In this document: piece after piece, positions 18,915 to 28,638 of the stretch
Layout: each line of letters begins with the position of its first letter
How positions within the stretch are numbered: the stretch's first letter is position 1
DNA from: Acinetobacter sp. ASP199
GTDB lineage: Bacteria > Pseudomonadota > Gammaproteobacteria > Pseudomonadales > Moraxellaceae
DNA length: 64,000 bases
NCBI RefSeq assembly: GCF_022700675.1
Contig: NZ_CP062182.1
Span: 2,046,001 to 2,110,000, forward strand
Direction: 5' to 3'
The notes under the pieces: generated by a model
Told to the model about the DNA's origin: nothing
The model's database searches: none
The model's input: the letters and a program-made list of their open reading frames with translations, nothing else
Position numbers and translations under genes: made by a program

Positions 18915-18948
18915 AATACTTACTTAATTACTTATCTTTTATTTTCAT

Positions 18949-18979
18949 ATAAAATTCATTTTTAATTATTTTTTATGCA
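18949..18979 (+). promoter_or_regulatory. Conserved upstream block of sbp copy 2
   Basis: Matches the block at 17763-17793 in 29 of 31 positions, while the surrounding bases differ. Retention through the duplication implies a functional site, probably the promoter and/or a binding site for the CysB-family regulator encoded downstream. Confidence 0.5.
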
Positions 18980-19037
18980 TAAAGAATAAGTTTATTCTTC
19001 ACTCATGTTACAGAACGTGTAAGAGTTTGAGGTTCAC

Positions 19038-20051
19038 ATGAGCATTTCAACAAAATTAAAAATTGGGGTTGTGGCTGCTGTTATTTCAGCAACTTCTTTT
19101 GGTGCAGCAGCGCGCGACTTTCTAAATGTTTCTTATGATCCGACGCGTGAACTCTACGAAGATGTTAACAAAGAATTCGGCAAATACTGGAAAAGTCGGA
19201 CTGGCCAAACTATTAACTTTAAACAGTCACATGGGGGTTCTGGTAAACAGGCTCGTGCCGTGATTGATGGCCTGGAAGCTGATGTCGTGACATTAGCACT
19301 GGCTGCTGATATCGATGTGATTGCAGAAAAAGCCAAATTACTCCCTGCGGATTGGCAAAAAAAATTGCCTCACAATTCTACACCATATACATCAACCATC
19401 GTATTCCTGGTGCGTAAAGGCAATCCAAAGAATATTAAAGACTGGGGCGATCTGGTTAAACCGAATGTCGCAATCATTACACCAAATCCAAAAACCTCTG
19501 GTGGGGCACGTTGGAACTATCTGGCAGCGTGGGCTTACGCAAAACATCTACCAGGCGGTAATGATGCCAAAGCACAAGAATTTGTTCGCAAAATCTATAA
19601 ACAGACTAAAGTCTTGGATTCAGGTGCACGTGGTTCAACCACGACATTTGCTGAACGCGGTATTGGAGACGTATTACTGGCTTGGGAAAATGAAGCGCAT
19701 CTGGCACTTCGTGAACAACCTGGTAAATTCGAAATCGTAACGCCTTCTCTATCTATTCTGGCTGAGCCACCTGTAGCGATCGTAGAAAAAACGGTAGCGA
19801 AAAAAGGCAACAAATACCTGGCACAAGGTTACTTGAACTTCCTGTACTCACCACTGGGTCAAGAAATTTCAGCACGTAACTTCTACCGTCCACGTAATGA
19901 AAAAGTACTGGCGAAGTACAGCCAGGTATTCAAGCCATTAAAACTGGTGACCATTGATCAGGAATTTGGTGGTTGGGACAAAGTGCAAAAAGCTCACTTT
20001 GAAAATGGTGGCATTTTCGATCAAATCGTCAAAGCCAATACAGCAAAATAA
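19038..20051 (+). CDS. sbp: Sulfate ABC transporter substrate-binding protein, copy 2
   Basis: A 337-residue periplasmic sulfate/thiosulfate receptor nearly collinear with copy 1 over the whole mature region ([48 protein letters not shown]). The signal peptide ends near FGAAA. GAGG precedes ATG 19038. No terminator separates it from the hydrolase and cysTWA genes, so this copy is probably the first gene of the transporter operon. The two receptors may differ in affinity or in preference for sulfate versus thiosulfate (inference). Confidence 0.93.
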   Translation: MSISTKLKIGVVAAVISATSFGAAARDFLNVSYDPTRELYEDVNKEFGKYWKSRTGQTINFKQSHGGSGKQARAVIDGLEADVVTLALAADIDVIAEKAKLLPADWQKKLPHNSTPYTSTIVFLVRKGNPKNIKDWGDLVKPNVAIITPNPKTSGGARWNYLAAWAYAKHLPGGNDAKAQEFVRKIYKQTKVLDSGARGSTTTFAERGIGDVLLAWENEAHLALREQPGKFEIVTPSLSILAEPPVAIVEKTVAKKGNKYLAQGYLNFLYSPLGQEISARNFYRPRNEKVLAKYSQVFKPLKLVTIDQEFGGWDKVQKAHFENGGIFDQIVKANTAK

Positions 20052-20082
20052 GTTTTGCATTCAATAGACAAGGAGCATTCGC

Positions 20083-20688
20083 ATGATACATACCCTCATT
20101 GTTCCAGGTGTTGGTGGCAGTGAACATGCTCACTGGCAATCCTGGTTGCAACGTGGCCTGATGCAATGCTCCCGTGTTCAGCAGAAGGATTGGAACCATC
20201 CGGTACTCAGCATCTGGGTAGCGCAGTTTGTCAAATCTGTACAGCAGATTGAAGATGATATTGAAATCGTGGCGCACAGCTTTGGCTGCCTGACCAGTCT
20301 TGCAGCGCTGGACCAGCATCCGGAACTTTGTCGCAAAATTAAAAAGTTGGTTCTGGTGGCTCCGGCCAATCCAGCCCGTTTTGGTGAAAATGGCTTTGCA
20401 CGTGATAGCCAAACAGATTACAGCGCTTATTTCCATCAGCTCAAGCTTCAGGTTCCAACCATAATGTTGATCAGTGAAAATGATCCTTGGCTCAGTTTCG
20501 AAGATGCACATGATTTTGCCAGATCCTGGAAAATCCAGCCGGTTAATCTAGGTGCAGTCGGTCATGTCAATGTTGCTTCGGGCTTTGGCCCCTTCCCTGA
20601 AATTAAACAATACCTGAATTCAGAGATGTCGATGCAACATATCAGTAATGCTGATGAAGGCAAGTATTTTTTTAAATTTGCATTTTAG
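20083..20688 (+). CDS. RBBP9/YdeN-like serine hydrolase
   Basis: A 201-residue alpha/beta hydrolase. The motif HTLIVPGVGGSEHAHWQSW matches the RBBP9/YdeN start, the nucleophile serine is in VAHSFGCLTS, the acid in SENDPWLS and the histidine in GAVGHVNVASG. No signal peptide, so cytoplasmic. Substrate unknown. It lies 31 bases after sbp copy 2 and 86 bases before cysT, inside a sulfate-uptake locus, so a link to sulfur-ester use is possible but only inferred from position. Confidence 0.85.
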   Translation: MIHTLIVPGVGGSEHAHWQSWLQRGLMQCSRVQQKDWNHPVLSIWVAQFVKSVQQIEDDIEIVAHSFGCLTSLAALDQHPELCRKIKKLVLVAPANPARFGENGFARDSQTDYSAYFHQLKLQVPTIMLISENDPWLSFEDAHDFARSWKIQPVNLGAVGHVNVASGFGPFPEIKQYLNSEMSMQHISNADEGKYFFKFAF

Positions 20689-20774
20689 GTGTTGCAAATT
20701 ATGCTTGTCGCAAATTTCATTTTTAATATTCGCTGGTTGTCTTCAATCAGTATTCTCTCTTTTGAGGAGTAATC

Positions 20775-21608
20775 ATGTCGCAGCGATCCCGAGTGCTGCC
20801 AGGATTTGGTCTATCTCTAGGCTTTACCCTAGCGTATTTGTCATTAATCGTTCTTATTCCACTGTCTGCCGTATTCATCAAGTCGCTCGGCATTGGCTGG
20901 GATGGTTTATGGGAAATCCTAAGCTCTGAACGTATTCTCAAATCACTTCAGCTGAGTTTTAGTGCTGCCATTATCGCAGCCCTGATCAATGTTGTTTTTG
21001 GTCTGTTACTGGCTTGGTGTCTGGTCCGTTATAGCTTCCCAGGTAAACGTATTATTGATGCTCTGGTAGATTTACCATTTGCCCTGCCAACTGCCGTAGC
21101 TGGTATTGCATTAACTTCACTGTATGCACCTACAGGCTGGATCGGTCAGTATCTGGAACCATTAGGTGTTCAAGTGGCTTATACCCCTATAGGTATTACG
21201 CTAGCGCTGATCTTTATCGGGATTCCTTTTGTGGTGCGTACGGTTCAGCCGGTATTGTCTGACCTGGAAACTGAACTTGAGGAGGCTGCTTCTGCGCTCG
21301 GGGCAAACCGCTTCCAAATCGTGACCAAAATTATTTTCCCGATTTTATTACCAGCATTGATCACAGGCTTTGCCCTGGCATTTGCACGTGGCGTGGGTGA
21401 ATACGGTTCGGTCATCTTTATTGCCGGTAACCAGCCGTTTAAAACGGAAATTGCTCCGCTGATGATTATCTCCCGTCTGGAAGAATATGACTATGCGGGC
21501 GCAACCACGATTGCTGTCGTAATGCTATTGATTTCATTTGTGATGCTGTTCCTGATTAACTTGTTACAAGCTTGGGCTAGCCGTCGCACAGGGAGAACTG
21601 CACGATGA
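20775..21608 (+). CDS. cysT: Sulfate ABC transporter permease CysT (CysU)
   Basis: An inner-membrane permease of the sulfate/thiosulfate importer. The 277-residue protein has about six hydrophobic segments, the TM-domain start [18 protein letters not shown], and the cytoplasmic EAA loop ([20 protein letters not shown]) that contacts CysA. TTGAGGAG precedes ATG 20775. Its end overlaps cysW by four bases (ATGA). Confidence 0.95.
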   Translation: MSQRSRVLPGFGLSLGFTLAYLSLIVLIPLSAVFIKSLGIGWDGLWEILSSERILKSLQLSFSAAIIAALINVVFGLLLAWCLVRYSFPGKRIIDALVDLPFALPTAVAGIALTSLYAPTGWIGQYLEPLGVQVAYTPIGITLALIFIGIPFVVRTVQPVLSDLETELEEAASALGANRFQIVTKIIFPILLPALITGFALAFARGVGEYGSVIFIAGNQPFKTEIAPLMIISRLEEYDYAGATTIAVVMLLISFVMLFLINLLQAWASRRTGRTAR

Positions 21609-22498
21609 GTTTAAATACCAACAGCAATGCACTTGCTGAAAAGCTGCAATCCCGTGATGCAACTCGCGAGCCAAAATGGGTACGTTATACCCTGCTCACA
21701 ATTGCGCTAATCTTCTTTTTAAGCTGCCTGATTCTGCCGCTGGTATTGGTCTTTGTTGAAGCGTTCAAGCAAGGCGTTGGCGTATATACGCAAGCCCTCG
21801 TTCATCCAGACACATTATCTGCGGTAAAACTAACGCTATTAACTGCTGCAATTGCAGTACCGTTAAACGTGGTATTTGGTGTGGCTGCTGCCTGGTCAGT
21901 GGCGAAGTTTAACTTCCCGGGCAAGTCCATTCTGACCACCATTATTGATATACCCTTCTCGGTATCCCCGGTCATCGCCGGTATGATGCTGGTGCTAATT
22001 TTCGGTACCCAAGGCTGGATGGGCAGCTGGTTAATGGATAATGACATTAAGATCCTGTATGCCGTACCCGCAATTGTTTTGGCCACCATCTTTATTACCG
22101 TACCTTTCGTAGCGCGTGAATTGATTCCTTTAATGGAAGCTCAAGGCACTGAAGAGGAAGAAGCTGCAATTGTACTCGGTGCATCAGGCTGGAAAACCTT
22201 CTGGAAAGTGACCCTGCCAAATATTAAATGGGGTCTAATCTATGGTGTGATTCTATGTAATGCACGTGCCATGGGTGAGTTCGGCGCGGTATCGGTAGTA
22301 TCCGGTCATATCCGCGGTGAAACCAATACTTTGCCACTACATGTCGAAATTCTCTATAACGAATATACCTTTAGTGCTGCGTTTGCTGTGTCTTCGCTCC
22401 TGGCTCTCCTCGCAATTGTGACCCTGGTGCTTAAAACCTGGGTAGAAATGCGCCAGGAAAAACAAAACAAACGTAATGACGATTTAACAGTTTCTTAA
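21605..22498 (+). CDS. cysW: Sulfate ABC transporter permease CysW
   Basis: The second inner-membrane permease of the sulfate importer, 297 residues. It has several hydrophobic segments (for example [20 protein letters not shown]) and the EAA loop [20 protein letters not shown]. It overlaps cysT by four bases and precedes cysA by 11 bases, so the three are translated as a block. Confidence 0.95.
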   Translation: MSLNTNSNALAEKLQSRDATREPKWVRYTLLTIALIFFLSCLILPLVLVFVEAFKQGVGVYTQALVHPDTLSAVKLTLLTAAIAVPLNVVFGVAAAWSVAKFNFPGKSILTTIIDIPFSVSPVIAGMMLVLIFGTQGWMGSWLMDNDIKILYAVPAIVLATIFITVPFVARELIPLMEAQGTEEEEAAIVLGASGWKTFWKVTLPNIKWGLIYGVILCNARAMGEFGAVSVVSGHIRGETNTLPLHVEILYNEYTFSAAFAVSSLLALLAIVTLVLKTWVEMRQEKQNKRNDDLTVS

Positions 22499-22509
22499 GG
22501 AATGCCCAC

Positions 22510-23571
22510 ATGAGTATTCAAGTTAAAAATATTGAAAAACACTTTGGTGCATTCCATGCACTGAATAATATTTCCCTGGATTTCCCGGATGGCCAGTTAG
22601 TAGCTCTTTTGGGTCCTTCAGGCTGTGGTAAAACTACCCTACTACGTATTATTGCTGGTCTGGAATCTGCAGATGGTGGTCAGGTCATTCTGGAAGGCCA
22701 GGATGCAACCAACGTGCATGTCCGTGAACGTGAAGTCGGTTTCGTATTCCAGCACTATGCCCTGTTCCGTCATATGACAGTGTATGACAACGTGGCATTT
22801 GGTTTACGTGTTCGCCCACGCTCAACCCGTCCATCAGAAGCTGAAATCAAGAAACGTGTCACCCGTTTACTGGATCTGGTTCAACTGGGTTTCCTGGCAG
22901 ATCGTTATCCTGCCCAATTGTCGGGTGGTCAGCGTCAGCGTATTGCACTTGCACGCGCCCTGGCAGTTGAACCACGCGTACTGTTACTGGATGAACCATT
23001 CGGTGCGCTGGATGCTAAAGTGCGTAAAGAACTGCGTCGCTGGTTACGTACCCTGCATGATGAACTGCACATTACGTCGATCTTCGTAACTCACGATCAG
23101 GAAGAAGCACTTGAAGTTGCAGACCAGATCGTCGTCATGAACAAAGGTAATGTCGAACAGATCGGTTCACCACGTGAAGTGTATGAGACGCCGAAAACAC
23201 CATTTGTATTCGACTTCCTTGGTCAGGCCAACCGTTTCGAAGGTCAGAATAATGGTGGCATCATTCAGTTGGGTGAAGATCGTATCCAATTTGATGGGGC
23301 CCAAAAACATCCACAAGGTGACGTGATTGTATTCGCCCGCCCTGATGAACTGCGGATCTCAGCGCAGCCACAAGACAATGCAATCCAGGCAACTTTCATT
23401 CGTGAATTATGGATTGCCGGTAAAGTGGTTGCAGAATTAAATGACCGTCAGGGCAACCTGATTGAAATTTCTCTGACACCGGAAGAAGCTCGCGCACATC
23501 AATTCCGACCGAATCAGACTGTATGGTTAAGTCCACTTAACCTGCATTTATTTGCAAATCAGGTCGCTTAA
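22510..23571 (+). CDS. cysA: Sulfate ABC transporter ATP-binding protein CysA
   Basis: The ATPase that powers sulfate/thiosulfate import. Walker A is GPSGCGKT (residues 35-42), the signature is [15 protein letters not shown], Walker B is [11 protein letters not shown] and the switch histidine is in FVTHDQEEA. The 353-residue length includes a C-terminal regulatory TOBE-like domain. It follows cysW by 11 bases and is followed by the CysB-family gene after 54 bases. Confidence 0.96.
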   Translation: MSIQVKNIEKHFGAFHALNNISLDFPDGQLVALLGPSGCGKTTLLRIIAGLESADGGQVILEGQDATNVHVREREVGFVFQHYALFRHMTVYDNVAFGLRVRPRSTRPSEAEIKKRVTRLLDLVQLGFLADRYPAQLSGGQRQRIALARALAVEPRVLLLDEPFGALDAKVRKELRRWLRTLHDELHITSIFVTHDQEEALEVADQIVVMNKGNVEQIGSPREVYETPKTPFVFDFLGQANRFEGQNNGGIIQLGEDRIQFDGAQKHPQGDVIVFARPDELRISAQPQDNAIQATFIRELWIAGKVVAELNDRQGNLIEISLTPEEARAHQFRPNQTVWLSPLNLHLFANQVA

Positions 23572-23581
23572 GACACATTCA

Positions 23582-23603
23582 GATGGGGCCATTTAGCCCC
23601 ATC
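23582..23603 (+). other. Intercistronic hairpin between cysA and the CysB-family gene
   Basis: GATGGGGC pairs perfectly with GCCCCATC across a 6-base loop. No T run follows, so it is not a typical terminator. It could stabilise the cysA mRNA end or reduce flow into the regulator gene. Confidence 0.5.
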
Positions 23604-23625
23604 CGCTTATAGGGTGTATAGAATT

Positions 23626-24549
23626 ATGAATTTCCAACAATTAAGAATTATTCGAGAAACTGTTCGTCAAAACTTTAATTTAACTGAAGCGTCTGCAGCA
23701 CTTTATACCTCACAATCGGGTGTAAGTAAGCACATTAAAGATCTGGAAGATGAGCTTGGTGTACAGTTGTTTATCCGTAAAGGTAAGCGCTTGTTGGGTC
23801 TGACTGAACCAGGTCAGGCACTGCTCGGAATTGTGGAACGCATGCTGGTCGATGCTGACAATATCAAACGCCTTGCCGATGACTTTAACAAGGTGGATGA
23901 AGGGACATTAACCATTGCGACGACGCATACTCAGGCGCGTTATGTGCTACCGCCTATCGTAAATCAGTTCAAAAAAGAATTTCCAAAAGTTCATCTGATT
24001 CTGCAACAGGCTAGTCCGGTTGAAATTACCGAAATGCTGCTACAAGGTGAAGCAGATATTGGCATTGCGACTGAAGCCTTAACTACTGAAGATAACCTGG
24101 CCAGTGTGCCGTACTATAACTGGCAACACAGCATTATCACGCCTCAAAACCACCCGTTAACCAAGAAAGATCATATCCGTATTGAAGATCTGGCAAATTA
24201 TCCCATCATCACTTATCACGGTGGTTTCACAGGCCGTTCTAAAATTGATACTGCATTTGAAGAAGCAGGTTTTGACGTTGATATCGTTATGTCGGCACTG
24301 GATGCCGATGTCATCAAGACCTATGTTGAACTGAATATGGGGGTCGGTATTGTCAACGATGTGGCATACGACCCAGAACGTGACTATCGCTTAAAACAGA
24401 TCAAAACTGATATTTTTGGTGTAAATACGACTTGGATAGCTGTGCGTAAAGGTCATTTATTACGTGGGTATGGCTACGAATTTATCTCGCTTTGCTCTCC
24501 AGATGCAGACATTCGAGCACTCAAAAAAGTGGCTTATCCGGATGATTGA
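23626..24549 (+). CDS. cysB: CysB-family LysR-type regulator
   Basis: A 307-residue LysR regulator matching the CysB/Cbl group: MNFQQLRIIRETVRQNFNLT, the helix-turn-helix AALYTSQSGVSKHIKDLEDE, and a ligand domain with TIATTHTQARYVLP, the CysB effector-site motif. CysB proteins activate sulfate-assimilation genes when sulfur is scarce, with O- or N-acetylserine as inducer. GTG 23614 extends the frame, but ATG 23626 matches the family start. Position after cysA suggests it controls this locus. CysB versus Cbl cannot be fixed from sequence. Confidence 0.9.
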   Translation: MNFQQLRIIRETVRQNFNLTEASAALYTSQSGVSKHIKDLEDELGVQLFIRKGKRLLGLTEPGQALLGIVERMLVDADNIKRLADDFNKVDEGTLTIATTHTQARYVLPPIVNQFKKEFPKVHLILQQASPVEITEMLLQGEADIGIATEALTTEDNLASVPYYNWQHSIITPQNHPLTKKDHIRIEDLANYPIITYHGGFTGRSKIDTAFEEAGFDVDIVMSALDADVIKTYVELNMGVGIVNDVAYDPERDYRLKQIKTDIFGVNTTWIAVRKGHLLRGYGYEFISLCSPDADIRALKKVAYPDD

Positions 24550-24572
24550 ACTCCGTCTATAATTCTAAATTG

Positions 24573-24596
24573 AAGAGGCAAAACTTCCTCTTTTTT
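24573..24596 (+). terminator. Rho-independent terminator of the CysB-family gene
   Basis: AAGAGG pairs with CCTCTT around an 8-base loop, followed by six Ts, 23 bases after the stop. Confidence 0.75.
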
Positions 24597-24621
24597 AATT
24601 TTAATGGTAGATACTTTCAAT

Positions 24622-24651
24622 AAAAAACGGGCCGAAGCCCGTTTTTTTTAT
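24622..24651. terminator. Bidirectional terminator, mainly for carO
   Basis: ACGGGC and GCCCGT flank a CGAA tetraloop, with A6 before and T8 after. It is 12 bases from the carO stop and can also back up the preceding plus-strand terminator. Confidence 0.88.
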
Positions 24652-24662
24652 TAAGTAAAATA

Positions 24663-25400
24663 TTAGAAGCGGAAGCTTACACCCAGTTTCGCTACTGGTA
24701 ACCATTCATATTTATTATCGTTACGAAGTGCATCTCGCTCATCAGCTAATGCTTGCTCTAAAGAACGACCATCGTCAGCAGGGTCAATTGTATATGCTTC
24801 TGGATTAGCAGTTAAACTTACAGTAGGATTCCCATTATAATAGGCCCCTACCTCGCCGAAGACCCCCCAACGATTGGTAATGGCTGGTGAGAAACCAATC
24901 CCTACATAAGGTGCAATATTATTTTTATAAGAAAGGTCACCATTAATGCGAACATCTGTATCGCCTGCATTAAAACGTGCCCCATCAACTGTGAATGACG
25001 CATTAGTACCTGGACGACGTTCTAGACCATAATCATTATCAATATAAGCTACACCGGCAGCCATATAGAACCAGTTCGCCCAAGGTCGAATTTCAGCATT
25101 TAAGTAGGTTAAATTGTTGTCCATATCTAGGTCATATTTCGAACCATTAATCGACAAATCATCCGACCAAGAGATATCACCACCGTTATAACCCAAGGTT
25201 ACACCTACATATGGGTTGGCACTCCAGGAGATTGCACCACCGTAACCAGTAGTACCGACTTCAGCACGTACAGATGCTGGCTTAAAGAAAGAGAATTCAG
25301 CAACGCCTTCATCGGTTACAATGACTTCATCAGCTGCCATGACAGAAGTGGTTGCTGCAGCAAGTACAGACAGCGCAAAATATTTAGCAAAAGTTTTCAT
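24663..25400 (-). CDS. carO: CarO-type outer-membrane channel protein
   Basis: A 245-residue outer-membrane beta barrel with a signal peptide ending near TTSVMA and a C-terminal aromatic residue (VSFRF) typical of BamA substrates. Segments VRAEVGTTGYGGAISW, NPYVGVTLGYNGGDISW, YDLDMDNNLTYLNAEIRPW and NDNKYEWLPVAKLGV match the Acinetobacter CarO protein as I recall it; CarO is linked to ornithine/basic amino acid uptake and, in A. baumannii, carbapenem entry. Surface loops (RRPGTNASFTVDG and DPADDGRSLEQ) differ, as in other CarO types. GAGGAG precedes ATG. Resistance effects are not implied. Confidence 0.85.
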   Translation of the reverse strand: MKTFAKYFALSVLAAATTSVMAADEVIVTDEGVAEFSFFKPASVRAEVGTTGYGGAISWSANPYVGVTLGYNGGDISWSDDLSINGSKYDLDMDNNLTYLNAEIRPWANWFYMAAGVAYIDNDYGLERRPGTNASFTVDGARFNAGDTDVRINGDLSYKNNIAPYVGIGFSPAITNRWGVFGEVGAYYNGNPTVSLTANPEAYTIDPADDGRSLEQALADERDALRNDNKYEWLPVAKLGVSFRF

Positions 25401-25776
25401 CTATGTCTCCTCAAAAAAATTATTTTTAACGTTTTTACTCTTCGTTATGTCTGCATCTTAATTCACAATCTGATCACTCTTTATTCAAGTTTTGCTGAGT
25501 TTATGTAAACTTTTGATACATTTGATGCCTTTTATATGATTTTCATGAGGTTTTTTGCACATCCACCTTAATTAGATGCTTTTACTGGAAATTTTCTGTG
25601 TATTGGTTAAATCATGAGCTATATAAATATAATATTCATTAATTTTTTAATGAAACTTGACACATTAATTTTCTCCATAATTCGGACGAATTAATTTTGA
25701 TATAAGTCGTGTTTTCCATCTAATCTTTGCTCAATATAGTGTAAAATCTTGGAAATTTTTTTCTGGAAGGAAGATC
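25401..25776. other. Divergent intergenic region between carO and dapD
   Basis: 376 bases of AT-rich sequence that must hold promoters for both genes. A TTGATA (25697) with TCTAAT 16 bases later is a possible dapD promoter, weakly supported. No ORF, tRNA or clear structured RNA seen. Confidence 0.4.
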
Positions 25777-26598
25777 ATGTCTCAGCTTTCAACAATCATT
25801 GAACAAGCGTTTGAAGACCGTGCGAATTTCACAGCAGCGGATTGTCCTGCTGAAGTTCGTCAAGCAGTTGAGGAAGTAATTGCTGGCCTGGACAATGGCT
25901 CTCTACGCGTAGCTGAAAAAATCGATGGTGAATGGGTTGTTCATCAATGGATTAAGAAAGCTGTATTGTTGTCTTTCAAACTGAATGACAACAAACCAAT
26001 GGAAGCATGTGATCTTCGCTTCTATGACAAAGTAGATACTAAATTTGGCGACTGGACTGAAGAACAGTTCAAAGCGGCTGGCGTACGTGTAGTACCACCT
26101 GCTGTAGCGCGTAAAGGTTCTTACCAGGCGAAAAACGTGGTATTGATGCCTTCTTATGTAAACATCGGTGCTTATGTTGACGAAGGTACGATGGTTGATA
26201 CATGGGCAACTGTAGGCTCATGCGCACAAATCGGTAAAAATGTTCACCTCTCAGGTGGTGTAGGGATCGGCGGTGTTCTTGAGCCACTTCAAGCAAACCC
26301 AACCATTATTGAAGACAACTGCTTCATCGGTGCACGTTCTGAAATCGTAGAAGGCGTAATCGTAGAAGAAGGTTCTGTCATTTCTATGGGCGTGTTCATT
26401 GGTCAATCTACCAAGATTTATGACCGTGAAACTGGCGAAATCCATTACGGCCGTGTACCTGCAGGCTCAGTTGTTGTATCTGGTAGCCTTCCTTCTAAAT
26501 GTGGTAAATACAGCCTGTACGCTGCTGTGATCGTGAAAAAAGTTGATGCGAAAACTCGTGCAAAAACTAGCTTGAACGATTTACTGCGTGAAGACTAA
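25777..26598 (+). CDS. dapD: 2,3,4,5-tetrahydropyridine-2,6-dicarboxylate N-succinyltransferase
   Basis: DapD succinylates tetrahydrodipicolinate in lysine and diaminopimelate synthesis. The 273-residue protein has the left-handed beta-helix hexapeptide repeats (for example [54 protein letters not shown]) of this acyltransferase family. GGAAGG precedes ATG 25777. It is a monocistronic unit ending in the terminator at 26650. Confidence 0.97.
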   Translation: MSQLSTIIEQAFEDRANFTAADCPAEVRQAVEEVIAGLDNGSLRVAEKIDGEWVVHQWIKKAVLLSFKLNDNKPMEACDLRFYDKVDTKFGDWTEEQFKAAGVRVVPPAVARKGSYQAKNVVLMPSYVNIGAYVDEGTMVDTWATVGSCAQIGKNVHLSGGVGIGGVLEPLQANPTIIEDNCFIGARSEIVEGVIVEEGSVISMGVFIGQSTKIYDRETGEIHYGRVPAGSVVVSGSLPSKCGKYSLYAAVIVKKVDAKTRAKTSLNDLLRED

Positions 26599-26649
26599 GT
26601 CTTAATTTTTTAGGAACTTAATGTTCCTCAGAGCTTTAGTCGCTCTTCG

Positions 26650-26684
26650 TCTCTACGGTCAGTAATGATCGTAGGGATTTTTAT
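26650..26684 (+). terminator. Rho-independent terminator of dapD
   Basis: A 12-bp stem (TCTCTACGGTCA with TGATCGTAGGGA, including two G-T pairs) around a GTAA loop, followed by TTTTTATTTTT. Confidence 0.85.
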
Positions 26685-26722
26685 TTTTATACATTGTTCT
26701 TTCTTCCCTGGTTAATTTTGTT

Positions 26723-27433
26723 ATGAGTACGCTTCGATCTTCTGCTATCCCTGTTTCTGATCCGTCTGCGGGTTTACGCATTACGGAGATCTTTTATTCA
26801 TTACAAGGTGAAGCCAATACTGCAGGTCTACCAACGGTCTTTATCCGTCTGACCGGTTGTCCCTTACGTTGTACCTATTGCGATACCACCTATTCTTTCG
26901 AAGGTGGTGAACGTAAATCTCTAGAAGATATTATTCAAACAACACTCGATTTTAAGACGCCTTATATCTGCGTGACTGGTGGTGAACCACTGGCGCAGCC
27001 GAATGCCTTGCCGTTAATGCAGCGCCTGGCCGATGCAGGTTGTGAAGTTTCCCTAGAAACCAGCGGTGCGCTGGATGTGTCTAAGGTAGACCCTCGTGTA
27101 TCAAAAGTATTAGACTTAAAAACACCAACTTCGGGTGAAGTTGCACGAAATTTGCTTTCCAATCTCGACCATTTAACCCAGCACGATCAGATCAAGTTCG
27201 TGATCTGTAACCGTGAAGATTATGAATGGTCCAAACAGCAGGTTGCACAGTACCAGCTTAATGAAAAAGTCAGTACTGTTTGGTTCTCACCTGCTTTTGA
27301 AGTTGAAAAAGGTACAGCGCGTATGCCGCAACTGGCACGTGATCTGGCCCAATGGATTTTAGAAGACCATCTCCCTGTTCGCTTCCAGCTACAGTTGCAT
27401 AAGCTGTTATGGAATGACGAAACTGGTCGTTAA
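26723..27433 (+). CDS. queE: 7-carboxy-7-deazaguanine synthase
   Basis: QueE is a radical SAM enzyme that rearranges carboxytetrahydropterin to carboxydeazaguanine on the queuosine pathway. The 4Fe-4S cluster motif is CPLRCTYC (C46, C50, C53), preceded by the substrate-site FYSLQGEANTAGLPTVFIR and followed by VTGGEPLAQPNAL. 236 residues. It precedes queC by 30 bases, forming a two-gene queuosine unit. No preQ1 riboswitch is visible in the short leader. Confidence 0.95.
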   Translation: MSTLRSSAIPVSDPSAGLRITEIFYSLQGEANTAGLPTVFIRLTGCPLRCTYCDTTYSFEGGERKSLEDIIQTTLDFKTPYICVTGGEPLAQPNALPLMQRLADAGCEVSLETSGALDVSKVDPRVSKVLDLKTPTSGEVARNLLSNLDHLTQHDQIKFVICNREDYEWSKQQVAQYQLNEKVSTVWFSPAFEVEKGTARMPQLARDLAQWILEDHLPVRFQLQLHKLLWNDETGR

Positions 27434-27463
27434 TTATTTATCAAGTATTTTGGAGATTCAGCT

Positions 27464-28132
27464 ATGCGCCCTCGTGCCATTGTATTGTTATCTGGCGGAT
27501 TAGACTCGACCACCTGTTTAGCCTGGGCGCAGGCACGCTACGAATGTATTGCCTTAAGTTTTATGTATGGTCAGCGTTCCACGACTGAACTTGATGCTGC
27601 ACGAGCTTTAACTGCACGTGCAGGTGTGGAACATCGCGTGATTAATATTGATCTAGGTAACCTGGGTGGCTCTGCTCTGACCGATCATAGTATTGATGTA
27701 CCGGATCATGAACAAGCCGGTATTCCGATTACGTATGTCCCTGCACGTAACACCATTTTCCTGTCTTATGCACTGGCTGCAGCTGAAGTTTTCGATGCAG
27801 AAGCGATTGTGATCGGGATTAATGCCGTCGATTATTCCGGTTATCCTGACTGTCGTCCTGAATTTATTGAAGCCTTTGCCAATATGGCGCGCCTTGCTAC
27901 CAAGGTGGGCGTGGAAGGTAAGCCGCTTAAATTTGAAACACCTCTGTTACATTTATCCAAAGCAAATATCATTCGCTTAGGACTTGATCATGGCGTAGAC
28001 TATAGCCAAACGGTATCTTGCTACCAGGCAGATGACCAAGGACGTGCCTGTGGTACATGTGACAGCTGCCGTCTGCGTAAACAAGGTTTTGCAGATGCAG
28101 GTGTTGAAGACCCGACACGTTATATACCGTAA
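27464..28132 (+). CDS. queC: 7-cyano-7-deazaguanine synthase
   Basis: QueC converts carboxydeazaguanine to preQ0 with ATP and ammonia. The PP-loop SGGLDST (residues 10-16) binds ATP, and the C-terminal zinc site is in [20 protein letters not shown]. The 222-residue length is normal. GGAG precedes the ATG. It follows queE; the small secreted protein gene follows after 16 bases. Confidence 0.96.
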   Translation: MRPRAIVLLSGGLDSTTCLAWAQARYECIALSFMYGQRSTTELDAARALTARAGVEHRVINIDLGNLGGSALTDHSIDVPDHEQAGIPITYVPARNTIFLSYALAAAEVFDAEAIVIGINAVDYSGYPDCRPEFIEAFANMARLATKVGVEGKPLKFETPLLHLSKANIIRLGLDHGVDYSQTVSCYQADDQGRACGTCDSCRLRKQGFADAGVEDPTRYIP

Positions 28133-28148
28133 TAACAAGGTAGAGTTT

Positions 28149-28556
28149 ATGAAAAATTTTAAATCAAATATTGTTCTTTCAGCTTTAGTTTCAGCCGCTG
28201 CGATGTTTGCAACTACTGCTCAAGCAGATGACAGCAAGCTGCAAAATGCTTACAAAAGCACCAATGTTAAAGCTGCTTTGATCAATGTTTGTAAAGATGA
28301 AACTGGTAAAGGCAAACAGCTGACCAGTGCTGAAGTGAGCAAATATTGTACTTGTGCGGTTGAGGCAGATGGCAAATTGACCAATGCACAAAAATGGGAA
28401 ATTCAAAGCACAATTAATCAGAAAAAAAGTCCAGCAACTTTAGCTTTTGTACAAAAACAAAATAAAGATTTGCAGGCATGTTTTGGTCCACAGTTAACTG
28501 GAAAGTTAAAAACTTTAACTGAACAGGCTCAAAAAGCTGCTGCTGCCAAGAAATAA
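28149..28556 (+). CDS. Small secreted protein, 135 aa
   Basis: A predicted periplasmic protein: the signal peptide runs from MKNFKSNIVLSALVSAAAMF to about TTAQA, and the mature region is lysine-rich with four cysteines (VCKDE, KYCTCAVE, QACFG) that could form disulfides. The frame extends upstream inside queC, but ATG 28149 gives the signal peptide and has TAGAG upstream. Family not recognised. It trails queC by 16 bases and ends at a strong terminator, so it may be co-transcribed with queEC without sharing their function. Confidence 0.72.
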   Translation: MKNFKSNIVLSALVSAAAMFATTAQADDSKLQNAYKSTNVKAALINVCKDETGKGKQLTSAEVSKYCTCAVEADGKLTNAQKWEIQSTINQKKSPATLAFVQKQNKDLQACFGPQLTGKLKTLTEQAQKAAAAKK

Positions 28557-28577
28557 TTTCTGATTATTCTTTGCAGA

Positions 28578-28608
28578 AATAAGCCACTATAATGTGGCTT
28601 ATTTTTTT
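28578..28608 (+). terminator. Rho-independent terminator after the small secreted protein gene
   Basis: AATAAGCCAC pairs perfectly with GTGGCTTATT around a 6-base loop and is followed by seven Ts in a row. Confidence 0.88.
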
Positions 28609-28638
28609 GTGAAAATTACAACAGCAATGGAGTTTTTT

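Noticed and set aside
26685..26722. Possible preQ1 riboswitch upstream of queE
   Set aside because: Only about 38 bases lie between the dapD terminator and the ATG and no preQ1 pseudoknot pattern is seen.
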